This document shows, piece by piece, positions 40,795-47,494 of a stretch of 49,023 bases of DNA (position 1 is the first letter of the stretch; each line of letters starts with the position of its first letter). Source of the stretch: Alicyclobacillus shizuokensis NBRC 103103 (GTDB lineage Bacteria > Bacillota > Bacilli > Alicyclobacillales > Alicyclobacillaceae); the NCBI RefSeq assembly GCF_001552255.1, contig NZ_BCQV01000036.1:1-49023 (forward strand), written 5' to 3'. The position numbers and the translations under genes were made by a program. The notes below the pieces were generated by a model. It was not told where the DNA came from and searched no databases. It was given only the letters and a program-made list of their open reading frames with translations.

Positions 40795-40938
40795 GTGTGT
40801 GCGTTGTACGGAGCGTTTGGAGGCTACACCCGTTGGGCGGTCGTGTTCCTTATCATCTTCGTCCTGTTCTTCCTTTTGGTGCCGGCCGTATATGCTGGCG
40901 GCGCCGACGGAGCCGTAGGGGCGCCGGGCGCGTATTGA
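40795..40938 (+). CDS. YjcZ-like sporulation micropeptide
   Basis: A 47-residue protein: a short glycine-rich start (LYGAFGGYTRW), one hydrophobic helix AVVFLIIFVLFFLLVPAVYA and a small glycine/alanine tail. YjcZ/YrzQ-type spore peptides of Bacilli are 25-50 residues with just this glycine-rich opening and single membrane helix. An AGGAGAGG site stands 6 bases before the GTG at 40795; a TTG at 40804 is the other candidate. Family membership is inferred from length and composition. The gap 40939-41197 downstream shows no gene. Confidence 0.65.
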   Translation: MCALYGAFGGYTRWAVVFLIIFVLFFLLVPAVYAGGADGAVGAPGAY

Positions 40939-41197
40939 GGCCGGTTCATCGGACCGCGTCTCCGATCTCGGCTTGTGATTGACCCTGCGCATGGCCCTTG
41001 GCGCACCGGCAGGCCGTGAAGGCACGGAGGCCATCTCCTGCCCTGGCCTGCTGGCATCCCTTTGCCAGCCGCCGCGGCTTCACACTGTCAATGGATTCCT
41101 CTAGTTTCCAGATAGCCCAATCCGGTCTCGACTGATGAAAGACGGACGATGCCCCCAAGCCGGCACAGCCTGAGGGACCGCCCGTCGTCATCCCGGC

Positions 41198-42067
41198 TTA
41201 CTTGAGTGGAATGGGCTTGCCAAAGACCGGAGCCACCGAACCATGATAGTGGTTTTCAATGAACTTTTTCACAGCTTCCGAGTTCAACGCTTTATCCAAC
41301 TTCTTGATGGCCGGCTTGTTTTGTTCCCCATCGCGCACGACGACCACGTTGGCGTACGTCCTGGCAGCCTGGGAATTCGCCTTTTCCACGGCCAGTGCGT
41401 CGGACACCTTGTACCCAGCCTGCAGCGCGTAGTTTCCGTTGATCACCGCGTAGTTCACGTCCTTGGCCATGCGCGGAATGGCGGCCGCATCCAATTCCTC
41501 AATGCGCAGATGATGCGGATTCGATACAATGTCATTCGGGGTCTCAGACAAGCTGTTCGGATCTTTCAACTTGATCAGCCCGTTGTTCGCCAACAGCAGC
41601 AGTGCCCGTCCCTCGTTCGTGGTGTCATTGGGAACGGCCACGGTGGCGCCGTCCGGAATGTTCTGCAACGATTTGCTTTTTCCAGGATAAAGACCGAGCG
41701 GCTCGAAATGAACCATGATTGTCGGTACCAGGTCGGTATGGTTCTTCTGATTGTACTCCTCCAGGTAGGGAACGTGTTGGAAATAATTAGCATCCAGTTG
41801 TCCTGACGCCAAGGCCCGATTGGGTTGGACGTAGTCATTGAATTCCACGACCTGCAAATTGACCCCTTTCTTGGCCAGAATGGGCTTGACATAATCCAGG
41901 ATCTCGGCGTGGGGTACCGGGGTCGCGCCAACCTTGAGCACCGTATCCTGCTGGGATGATTTGGCCGTGGACGGATTCGTCGATTGACTGCTGGCTCCGC
42001 AGCCTGCTGTGAGCGCTGCGCCGATGCCAAGGACGGCCGCAAAGCGCAGGATGTTGCGGGTGTTCAT
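41198..42067 (-). CDS. metQ: Methionine ABC transporter substrate-binding lipoprotein MetQ
   Basis: A 289-residue lipoprotein of the NlpA/MetQ family that binds D- or L-methionine outside the membrane. A signal peptide ends in a lipobox (GAALTAGC) at about residue 23. The family core follows: LKVGATPVPHAEILDYVKPI, DYVQPNRALASGQLDANYFQ with HVPYLEEY, the VAVPNDTTNEGRALLLLANN motif and the C-terminal VVVVRDGEQNKPAIKKLDKA. It is read away from metNI and has its own SAM-I riboswitch upstream, so it is regulated apart from the pump. The ATG has an AGGAGGAGA site. Confidence 0.95.
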   Translation of the reverse strand: MNTRNILRFAAVLGIGAALTAGCGASSQSTNPSTAKSSQQDTVLKVGATPVPHAEILDYVKPILAKKGVNLQVVEFNDYVQPNRALASGQLDANYFQHVPYLEEYNQKNHTDLVPTIMVHFEPLGLYPGKSKSLQNIPDGATVAVPNDTTNEGRALLLLANNGLIKLKDPNSLSETPNDIVSNPHHLRIEELDAAAIPRMAKDVNYAVINGNYALQAGYKVSDALAVEKANSQAARTYANVVVVRDGEQNKPAIKKLDKALNSEAVKKFIENHYHGSVAPVFGKPIPLK

Positions 42068-42144
42068 CTGAATCTCCTCCTAGCTTGGTCTCTCTGTCGC
42101 CTGGGTCTATACCGTGGCCCGGCCTGCGTCTCGCGCTTGGCATG

Positions 42145-42171
42145 AAAAAACCTCTTCCCAAGGGAAAGAGG
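42145..42171 (-). terminator. SAM-I riboswitch terminator for metQ
   Basis: On the minus strand a hairpin (CCTCTT with AAGAGG arms, plus an inner CCC/GGG step) is followed by six T residues. It lies between the riboswitch and the metQ start, so SAM binding should end transcription here. Confidence 0.85.
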
Positions 42172-42181
42172 CGGAGTGCAC

Positions 42182-42280
42182 CTCTTATCTCTCGGAATGC
42201 ATCCGCAGGAGTTAGCACCGTGCGCGTAGCCGGTTGCCGGGCATCATAGGGCCAGTCCCTCCGCCTACTCTGGATAAGAG
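42182..42280 (-). ncRNA. SAM-I riboswitch (S-box)
   Basis: On the minus strand the conserved core is read in order: CTCTTATCCAGAG (P1), GGCGGAGGGACTGGCCC, ATGATGCCCGGCAACC, and the GTGCTAACTCCTGC block, then GAGAGATAAGAG closing P1. This is a textbook S-box that switches off methionine genes when SAM is plentiful. It controls metQ only; the divergent metNI genes are not downstream of it. Confidence 0.96.
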
Positions 42281-42393
42281 TGTAGATATATGGGGTTATG
42301 CACAACCATTTATACGCGAAGCCACCTCCGCTTGTCAACTCATCGATCTCTGGCTTGTCAAGCGAACATAAAATGGCTAGAACGGGGGACCGA

Positions 42394-42443
42394 GTGCATT
42401 CATCGGGGTGCCCGGATACTGCACGCCTTCTCGAGCGTGTTTT
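42394..42443 (+). promoter_or_regulatory. Candidate attenuator in the metNI leader
   Basis: Two stems compete: GTGCA (42394-42398) with TGCAC (42420-42424), and CACGC (42422-42426) with GCGTG (42435-42439), the second followed by TTTT (42440-42443). Both need the same CAC bases, a usual terminator/antiterminator arrangement. The stems are short and no known riboswitch class is recognised; a GGGGGACC word at 42384-42391 recalls a c-di-AMP element but its partners are missing. A pair of GCTTGTCAA repeats (near 42330 and 42352) lies upstream. Confidence 0.3.
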
Positions 42444-42479
42444 CATAGGCAGGTCTTTCCCTGCAGGGAGGGATAGGCG

Positions 42480-43616
42480 ACGATAGAGTTACGAGGGATT
42501 TGCAAACTGTACGGACAGCCCAAAAAGCCCGTGGTTGCCTTGGACCACGTCAACCTTCGCGTGCAGGCGGGGGAGATCTTTGGGCTGATTGGGTACTCTG
42601 GGGCAGGGAAAAGCACCTTGCTGCGTTGCGTGAACCTTTTGGAGCGTCCCACCCAGGGTGAGGTGTGGGTGGATGGACAAGAGATGACCCGCTTGAATAA
42701 GCGGCAGCTGCAGTCGGCGAGACGACAAATCGGCATGATCTTCCAACACTTTCACCTTCTCGCTTCCGCCACGGTCGCCGACAATATCGCCTTTCCATTG
42801 CGTTTGGCCCGCCACCGGAACGCCGACGTGACAAGCCGCGTGAACGAGCTGTTGGACTGGGTGGGGTTGTCCGAGCATGCCCACAAGTATCCCGCACAGT
42901 TGTCCGGCGGACAAAAGCAGCGTGTAGCGATTGCTCGCGCCCTGGCCACGCGGCCGAAGATTCTGCTGTGTGACGAGGCCACGTCCGCCCTGGACCCTGA
43001 AACTACGCGACAGATTCTGGATTTGATTCTGCGCGTCAACCGCGAATTAGGTGTGACCGTTGTGGTGGTCACGCACGAGATGTCCGTGGTGCGCCGGGTC
43101 TGCGACCGCGTGGCTGTGATGGAGGCCGGGCGCATTGTGGAGAGCGGATCGGTTGTGGATACGTTTTTGTTCCCCAGGCACGAACTCACCCGGAGGCTCC
43201 TGGCGATGGATGATGAGAGCGAGGCGAACTTATCGGCAGAGGTGGCGCACAGGCAGGGGAACCGGCTGGATGAGTGGCCCGGCCGCAAGCTGCGGCTTGT
43301 GTTTCGTGGCGATGCGGTCTATCGACCCATTTTGTCGGAAGTCGCCCAGATGACAGGGGGCCACTACAGCATTCTTCAGGGAACGGTGGATGTCATCAAG
43401 GATGTGCCGTACGGGCGGCTGCTGATGCAGTGGTTCGGGGACGATACGGCCGTGGCCCAGGCCATCGCCGCATTGGAAGAGCGTGGCTGCCGTGTGGACG
43501 TCCTGGATGACACCTCCAGTTTGCCGGTTGCCGATTCACCCCGACCGTTGGATGACGCTTCGCGCCAGCAGGGGTCAGTGAATGTCGGGGCCGGAGCAGG
43601 GGGGGATGCTGGATGA
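42480..43616 (+). CDS. metN: Methionine ABC transporter ATP-binding protein MetN
   Basis: The ATPase of the methionine importer, about 378 residues with the inferred start. It has Walker A GYSGAGKST, the Q-loop FQHFHLLASATVADNI, signature LSGGQKQRVAIARAL, Walker B ILLCDEATSALD and a C-terminal NIL domain (KLRLVFRGDAVYRPILSEVA) that binds methionine for feedback control. The N-terminal strand IELRGICKLYGQ is in frame only up to an ACG at 42480, placed 7 bases after GGGAGGG exactly where ATG should be. The nearest standard start, GTG 42531, would remove that strand. It overlaps metI (ATGA). Confidence 0.9.
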   Translation, partial: TIELRGICKLYGQPKKPVVALDHVNLRVQAGEIFGLIGYSGAGKSTLLRCVNLLERPTQGEVWVDGQEMTRLNKRQLQSARRQIGMIFQHFHLLASATVADNIAFPLRLARHRNADVTSRVNELLDWVGLSEHAHKYPAQLSGGQKQRVAIARALATRPKILLCDEATSALDPETTRQILDLILRVNRELGVTVVVVTHEMSVVRRVCDRVAVMEAGRIVESGSVVDTFLFPRHELTRRLLAMDDESEANLSAEVAHRQGNRLDEWPGRKLRLVFRGDAVYRPILSEVAQMTGGHYSILQGTVDVIKDVPYGRLLMQWFGDDTAVAQAIAALEERGCRVDVLDDTSSLPVADSPRPLDDASRQQGSVNVGAGAGGDAG

Positions 43617-44269
43617 GCAATCTTGTCTGGCCGGATATTCTCCAGGCGACCTGGCAGACCCTGTATATGGTAGGGGTCTCCACGTTGTTTGCCACTGCGC
43701 TTGGGTTGCCGATGGGCGTTTTTCTGGTGCTGTTTTCCACACGCCATCTGATGCAGCGGCGAGTAGCCTATCAGGCGTTGGCGGTCATCGTCAATATTAT
43801 CAGATCCGTTCCATTCATCATCCTGTTGATTGCCATTATTCCGTTCACAGAGTGGATTGTGGGTACCTCCATCGGCGTTAACGCAGCCATTGTGCCCTTG
43901 ACCGTCGGGGCGGCGCCGTTTTATGCCCGTGTGGCGGAGACGGCGCTGCGCGAAGTGGAGTCCGGAGTTATAGAAGCGGCACAAGCGATGGGTGCTTCCG
44001 TGTGGCAGATTGTATGGCGAGTGTTGTTGCCCGAGGCCCGGCCTGGGCTGATAGCCGGCGTTACCATTACCGCCGTGACTCTGGTCGGCTACTCGGCGAT
44101 GTCGGGGGTGATTGGCGGCGGAGGATTGGGGGACCTGGCTGTCCGTTACGGATACGAACGGTTTGAAACGGGCGTGATGTTGGTCACCACCGCCATTCTG
44201 GTCATTATCGTTCAGTGTATGCAAATGTTAGGGGACGTGTTGGTCAAACACTACGCCCGTCGTTCGTAA
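43613..44269 (+). CDS. metI: Methionine ABC transporter permease MetI
   Basis: A 218-residue permease with five to six hydrophobic segments. It carries ATWQTLYMVGVSTLFATALG, VVNIIRSVPFIILLIAIIPF-like text (the family SxPFIILL motif), the coupling loop EVESGVIEAAQAMGAS and a GYSAMSGVIGGGGLGDLA segment, all typical of MetI. It completes the MetNIQ methionine importer with the separately encoded metQ. The start overlaps the metN stop by four bases. A long hairpin follows the stop. Confidence 0.94.
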   Translation: MSNLVWPDILQATWQTLYMVGVSTLFATALGLPMGVFLVLFSTRHLMQRRVAYQALAVIVNIIRSVPFIILLIAIIPFTEWIVGTSIGVNAAIVPLTVGAAPFYARVAETALREVESGVIEAAQAMGASVWQIVWRVLLPEARPGLIAGVTITAVTLVGYSAMSGVIGGGGLGDLAVRYGYERFETGVMLVTTAILVIIVQCMQMLGDVLVKHYARRS

Positions 44270-44292
44270 GTCTGCGGCGAAGTCATCCCGTC

Positions 44293-44359
44293 CGGGCGAG
44301 CCGGTGCGAGCTGGATGCCATGCCGTCCGTATGGCACGCCGGCCCTCCTGGCTCGCCCG
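44293..44359. terminator. Long hairpin between metI and the L,D-transpeptidase gene
   Basis: Perfect 10-base arms (CGGGCGAGCC at 44293-44302 and GGCTCGCCCG at 44350-44359) enclose a second palindromic stem (TGCCAT with ATGGCA). The two flanking genes converge, so it probably serves both; T-richness after it is modest. Confidence 0.65.
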
Positions 44360-44381
44360 TTGTGTTGGTCTGGTCCTGCGT

Positions 44382-45125
44382 TTAATCATGGATGACGACC
44401 TTCGTGCCGGTGGGAATGTGTTCATAGACCCACTTGGCGTCCGGAATGGTCAGATGGATGCAGCCGTGGGAATCTTCCTGGCCGAGCTTTTCGGCATCCT
44501 TAACGATGACATGTCCGCCCTTGTCCATCGGCACGCTGTGAAAAAGGTATTGGCCATGGTTCAACCATGAGACCCAATACTTGGCTCCTTCGTGGAATCG
44601 CGGGGTGTAGAACCACGTGCCTCTTTCCGGTTGCACGTAAAAGGTGCCCCGCGGCGTGTAGGTTGCCTTGCTGCCGTCCACACCGGAGGAAATGATCATC
44701 GTGTAGAGGGTCTTTTGTCCCGATTTGATGTACATTCGCTGCTGAGAGATCGACACGTCTATCCAGACCGGCTCTCCGGGTTGCAGCTTGGGATAAGGTC
44801 CATCGGAAGGTTCGTTCCAGTTCACGGTGGGTGTTGCCGTGGAATGTGAATCGAGTTGCGCGGTGGCAAGTGAGTGGCTGCCCAATGTTGCGGCAGGATC
44901 CTTATGGTTCTTCGCAGAAACTGACGCCTCGCTTGGTGGAGATGATTGGTGTGCAGGGACATTCTGTCCGCCCAGAGCGTGTTCGGGAGCCGCGTTGGTC
45001 GACGCTGCTTGATTCGACGTGTTGTTGCGTTCTGCGGTATCGGAGGATACGGATGTTCCGCAGGCAGCCAGCAACCATCCGCACAGCACGACCGCCGTGG
45101 CGAGTCGGAACGAGGCCCAGTGCAT
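44382..45125 (-). CDS. L,D-transpeptidase (YkuD domain) lipoprotein
   Basis: A 247-residue exported lipoprotein. Signal peptide MHWASFRLATAVVLCGWLLAAC ends in a lipobox (LLAAC); a low-complexity serine/asparagine/alanine linker of about 100 residues follows. The C-terminal YkuD domain starts VWIDVSISQQRMYIKSGQKT and carries the catalytic EDSHGCIHLTIPDA (histidine, serine, cysteine) and a final GTKVVI strand. Such enzymes make 3-3 cross-links in peptidoglycan or link proteins to it, outside the membrane. The ATG at 45125 follows an AAGGAGAGAAG site; a longer frame to 45191 lacks one. Confidence 0.93.
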   Translation of the reverse strand: MHWASFRLATAVVLCGWLLAACGTSVSSDTAERNNTSNQAASTNAAPEHALGGQNVPAHQSSPPSEASVSAKNHKDPAATLGSHSLATAQLDSHSTATPTVNWNEPSDGPYPKLQPGEPVWIDVSISQQRMYIKSGQKTLYTMIISSGVDGSKATYTPRGTFYVQPERGTWFYTPRFHEGAKYWVSWLNHGQYLFHSVPMDKGGHVIVKDAEKLGQEDSHGCIHLTIPDAKWVYEHIPTGTKVVIHD

Positions 45126-45519
45126 GCGCTTCTCTCCTTGTCTGAAGGCTTTCCTCAGTATACAGGATGTCTGCCTATGAAGCCAGTCCATTTCGACACA
45201 TTTCGAGGGATTCCTGTATGCAGAGGGACCGGATACACGCCTTGTGCGTTACGAGAGTGGCTCCGTCGCTCGTCCCCGTAGAGTCGAGCGGCGAAAGCCA
45301 TACTCATGGAAGCACTGTTGGCCTGGGGGGCAGCCGGCGGCTTTTTTGCCTTGCAGAAGTTTGTCTAACGTTCCAACGCTTGATGGTCGCTGGGACCATT
45401 GTAACCCATTTCACAAAAACCCAAAGTATATTAAAGTTAAGCTTGGCGGGCCCGTGTGAACGTGGTGTCCTCGCGACATCGCAAGAATTCAATCCGATGG
45501 AAAACGGAGGAGTTATGAT
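45126..45519. other. Intergenic stretch without a convincing gene
   Basis: I find no supportable gene in these 394 bases. A weak plus-strand stem (AGCC-GGC-GGCT with a T6 tail near 45333-45349) could be a terminator remnant. A 20-codon hydrophobic frame at 45306-45368 has no ribosome site. From about 45415 on the sequence becomes AT-richer, with a TATATTAAAG stretch that could hold the promoter of the next gene. Confidence 0.5.
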
Positions 45520-45747
45520 TTGGAAAAAGACCAGCATCGTTCTTGGGTTCGCTCCCATCACGTGTCTGTGAGAGAAGACCACGGTGAAATCTTTGATGAT
45601 CGCCTCAACGTCATGGCGGACGCAGTCACGCCTTTGCATTTGAAACTGCAGCGCATCAACCGGGGAGAACAGGAGAATCAAGAAAGCTATGATCTGCCGC
45701 GCAGCTTCTGGTCTTGGACGAACCGTTTGCAGGCTCGAGAAGAATAA
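45520..45747 (+). CDS. Small hydrophilic hypothetical protein
   Basis: A 75-residue protein rich in charged and polar residues (MEKDQHRSWVRSHHVSVRED at the start, PRSFWSWTNRLQAREE at the end), with no membrane segment. The TTG at 45520 lies 9 bases after a GGAGG site, and the frame has amino-acid use unlike chance. I do not recognise a family. An ATG at 45515 in another frame would encode only 18 residues. A frameshifted GNAT gene follows 33 bases later. Confidence 0.5.
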   Translation: MEKDQHRSWVRSHHVSVREDHGEIFDDRLNVMADAVTPLHLKLQRINRGEQENQESYDLPRSFWSWTNRLQAREE

Positions 45748-45780
45748 TTATGAAGCAAGCAGGTTGCGGGGAGGAACTAT

Positions 45781-46252
45781 ATGGTAAGGATCGTACAGGC
45801 CTCTACAGATGATCATTTCAATCAAGTAAGAGAACTGCTTGTAGAATATGAAAAATCATTAAGTATAGACTTGGGATTCCAGAATTTCAAAGAAGAATTG
45901 AGAAATATCCCTGGAGAGTACTTCAGCAGGTGGCTGTATGCTGCTGGCTCTAGATAATGAGCAAACGATAGGATGTGTGGCTCTGAGGAAGATAGATGAA
46001 AACATCTGTGAAATGAAGAGATTGTATGTCAAACCAGGTTGGAACGGAGAAGGAATTGGAAGAAGGCTTGCCACGTCTATCATTGAAGAGGCCAAGACTC
46101 GTGGTTATTGCTTTATGCGATTAGATACCCTGCCAACAATGGAGAAAGCTATCTCACTATATCAATCTTTGGGGTTTTATAGGATTGAACCGTATAGATT
46201 TAATCCCATTGAAGGAACTCTGTATTTGGAATTGGATTTAGAGAACAAGTGA
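45781..46252 (+). pseudogene. GNAT-family N-acetyltransferase, frameshifted
   Basis: The N-terminal half begins MVRIVQASTDDHFNQVRELL (ATG 45781 with a GGGGAGGA site) and stays open to about 45955. The acetyl-CoA half, [20 protein letters not shown] with [20 protein letters not shown] and a [12 protein letters not shown] segment, lies one frame over and reaches 46252. Removing one T of the pair at 45922-45923 gives [13 protein letters not shown] and a continuous protein of about 156 residues, the usual size of this GNAT group. The gene is lower in GC than its surroundings. The substrate is unknown. Confidence 0.8.
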
Positions 46253-46288
46253 CACGCTGTTTAACCAACGGGGGAGATGGTGCAATAA

Positions 46289-46537
46289 GGGCACGGCGCA
46301 TACTGGCCCCTTTTCTATTGTTCAGTTTTCGGGACCATTGGATATGCGACTCAATATCTGGATCTGCTGGACATTCGATACCTGGAAATGAGGGATAAGG
46401 ACGAACGGGCAAATGCTCTTACGAGGATGGTGAAGCGGATGGTCGAGAGAAGGGCAAGGAATATCAGGAGATCGAGGGATAGGAAAGGAAAAAAGACTTG
46501 GGAAGGACAGGGCTGGAGGGGTAAACCTTCATGGTGA
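46289..46537 (+). pseudogene. Basic coding fragment lacking a proper start
   Basis: The frame reads like protein (FGTIGYATQYLDLLDIRYLE, then a strongly basic RMVKRMVERRARNIRRSRDR region) but begins right after a TAA at 46286-46288 with no start codon until ATG 46388, which would leave only 49 residues. It ends overlapping the next gene's ATG by seven bases, so the two were probably once cotranslated. No family is recognised. It looks like a gene that has lost its 5' part. Confidence 0.4.
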
Positions 46538-46761
46538 ACAAACAAGAGAAATCGCTTGGAGATGCATTTCGCAATCAAGTTTGTAGTAAACGTTACGTGA
46601 TTAGAAGCCTTTTTATATTGGTGCTATTGGAGGCTGGATTATTGTACACCCACGCCCCCTGGTGGAATTATTTAGTTGCCATATTGATTTACACCCTTCT
46701 TATATTCACATTTGATTTCTTGCTACTCTTGTACCTGGAGAGAGAACGAAAGAAACGGTAG
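46531..46761 (+). CDS. Small two-helix membrane protein, hypothetical
   Basis: A 76-residue protein: a basic N-terminal stretch (KSLGDAFRNQVCSKRYVIRS), then two hydrophobic segments (LFILVLLEAGLLYT and NYLVAILIYTLLIFTFDFLL) and a charged tail LERERKKR. The topology suggests both ends in the cytoplasm. The ATG has GGAGGGG about 8 bases upstream and overlaps the end of the preceding basic fragment. No family is recognised; the AT-rich codon use differs from the rest of the window. Confidence 0.55.
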   Translation: MVNKQEKSLGDAFRNQVCSKRYVIRSLFILVLLEAGLLYTHAPWWNYLVAILIYTLLIFTFDFLLLLYLERERKKR

Positions 46762-46854
46762 CCAGAAGTTTTCCAGACCGTGTTTCAGGAGTATCTGCAT
46801 GTGCTGGACGAGACCGAGGAGCGGATCCCCCGGGTGGATACCGTTTTAGTGTAA
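46762..46854 (+). pseudogene. Short coding fragment, possibly an IS110-type transposase relic
   Basis: A 30-codon open stretch reads FQTVFQEYLHVLDETEERIP, then a few residues and a stop; it starts after a TAG with no start codon. The pattern FQEYLxxxxExxxRI with a following helix resembles the region between the catalytic parts of IS110-family transposases as I remember them. It is too short for certainty. It sits in the AT-rich patch of broken genes. Confidence 0.25.
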
Positions 46855-46879
46855 TCCCAAACCATCTGACGTGATCGGC

Positions 46880-47479
46880 CTACAAAGATATCCCTGACTC
46901 CAGCAGCGCGAATCCTTGGTCCATCAGCGATGCAATGTCAGTATGTGGGTCATCTGCCATTGTTTCCATCGCGGCCATCCCGACACCGATAATGGCGCCC
47001 GAAATCACGCGAATTTCGAAATCCTGCGGGCTGCGTCCTGTTCGCTCAGCGAGTGCCTGCGCCAGAACGTGCATTGCTTCGGTAAATTGGTCCAACATTC
47101 TGGCGCGCAATTTGGGAACGGACAGAATCAGTGCGATCCGCTCCTTCTGTTCATGTCGTTGCTCCGCAGACAATTCGGAGAAGAATTTCCGGAAAGCTTC
47201 CCGCAGAGCTTCAATCGGTGCCAAGTTCGGTGGTTGGGCATTGAAAGCTCTAATAAGAATCGGATCGGAATCGTCTTGCAGCACAACGTCCTCTTTGGTA
47301 GGAAAGTAGCGGAAGAACGTCGTTTCCGAAACCTCAGCGGCCTCGATGATCTGCTCTACAGTTGTTTCATCGTAGCCTTGTTCACGAAACAGGCGCAGTG
47401 CATGCGCCTGGATTGTAGCGCGTGTCTTTGCCTTTTTACGCTCACGCAAGCTCAGCGTGCTTTTGTCCTTTGCAGCCAT
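46880..47479 (-). CDS. TetR-family transcriptional regulator
   Basis: A 199-residue repressor. The N-terminal helix-turn-helix is standard: KKAKTRATIQAHALRLFREQ, GYDETTVEQIIEAAEVSETT and FFRYFPTKEDVV. The C-terminal domain, residues 65-199, would bind a ligand, and its IRVISGAIIGVGMAAMETMA helix is the type seen in AcrR/TetR drug regulators. It starts 15 bases after the drug-efflux gene in the same direction, so it probably represses its own transcript with the transporter and is released by the exported compound (inference). Confidence 0.93.
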   Translation of the reverse strand: MAAKDKSTLSLRERKKAKTRATIQAHALRLFREQGYDETTVEQIIEAAEVSETTFFRYFPTKEDVVLQDDSDPILIRAFNAQPPNLAPIEALREAFRKFFSELSAEQRHEQKERIALILSVPKLRARMLDQFTEAMHVLAQALAERTGRSPQDFEIRVISGAIIGVGMAAMETMADDPHTDIASLMDQGFALLESGISL

Positions 47480-47494
47480 AAGGTGCTCCTTCTT

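Noticed and set aside
42384-42412. Cyclic di-AMP (ydaO-type) riboswitch before metN
   Set aside because: Only the words GGGGGACC and GGGGTG match; the remaining conserved blocks and pseudosymmetric stems are missing.
45306-45368. 20-residue hydrophobic peptide gene
   Set aside because: No ribosome site, no recognised family and very short; kept only as a remark on the gap.
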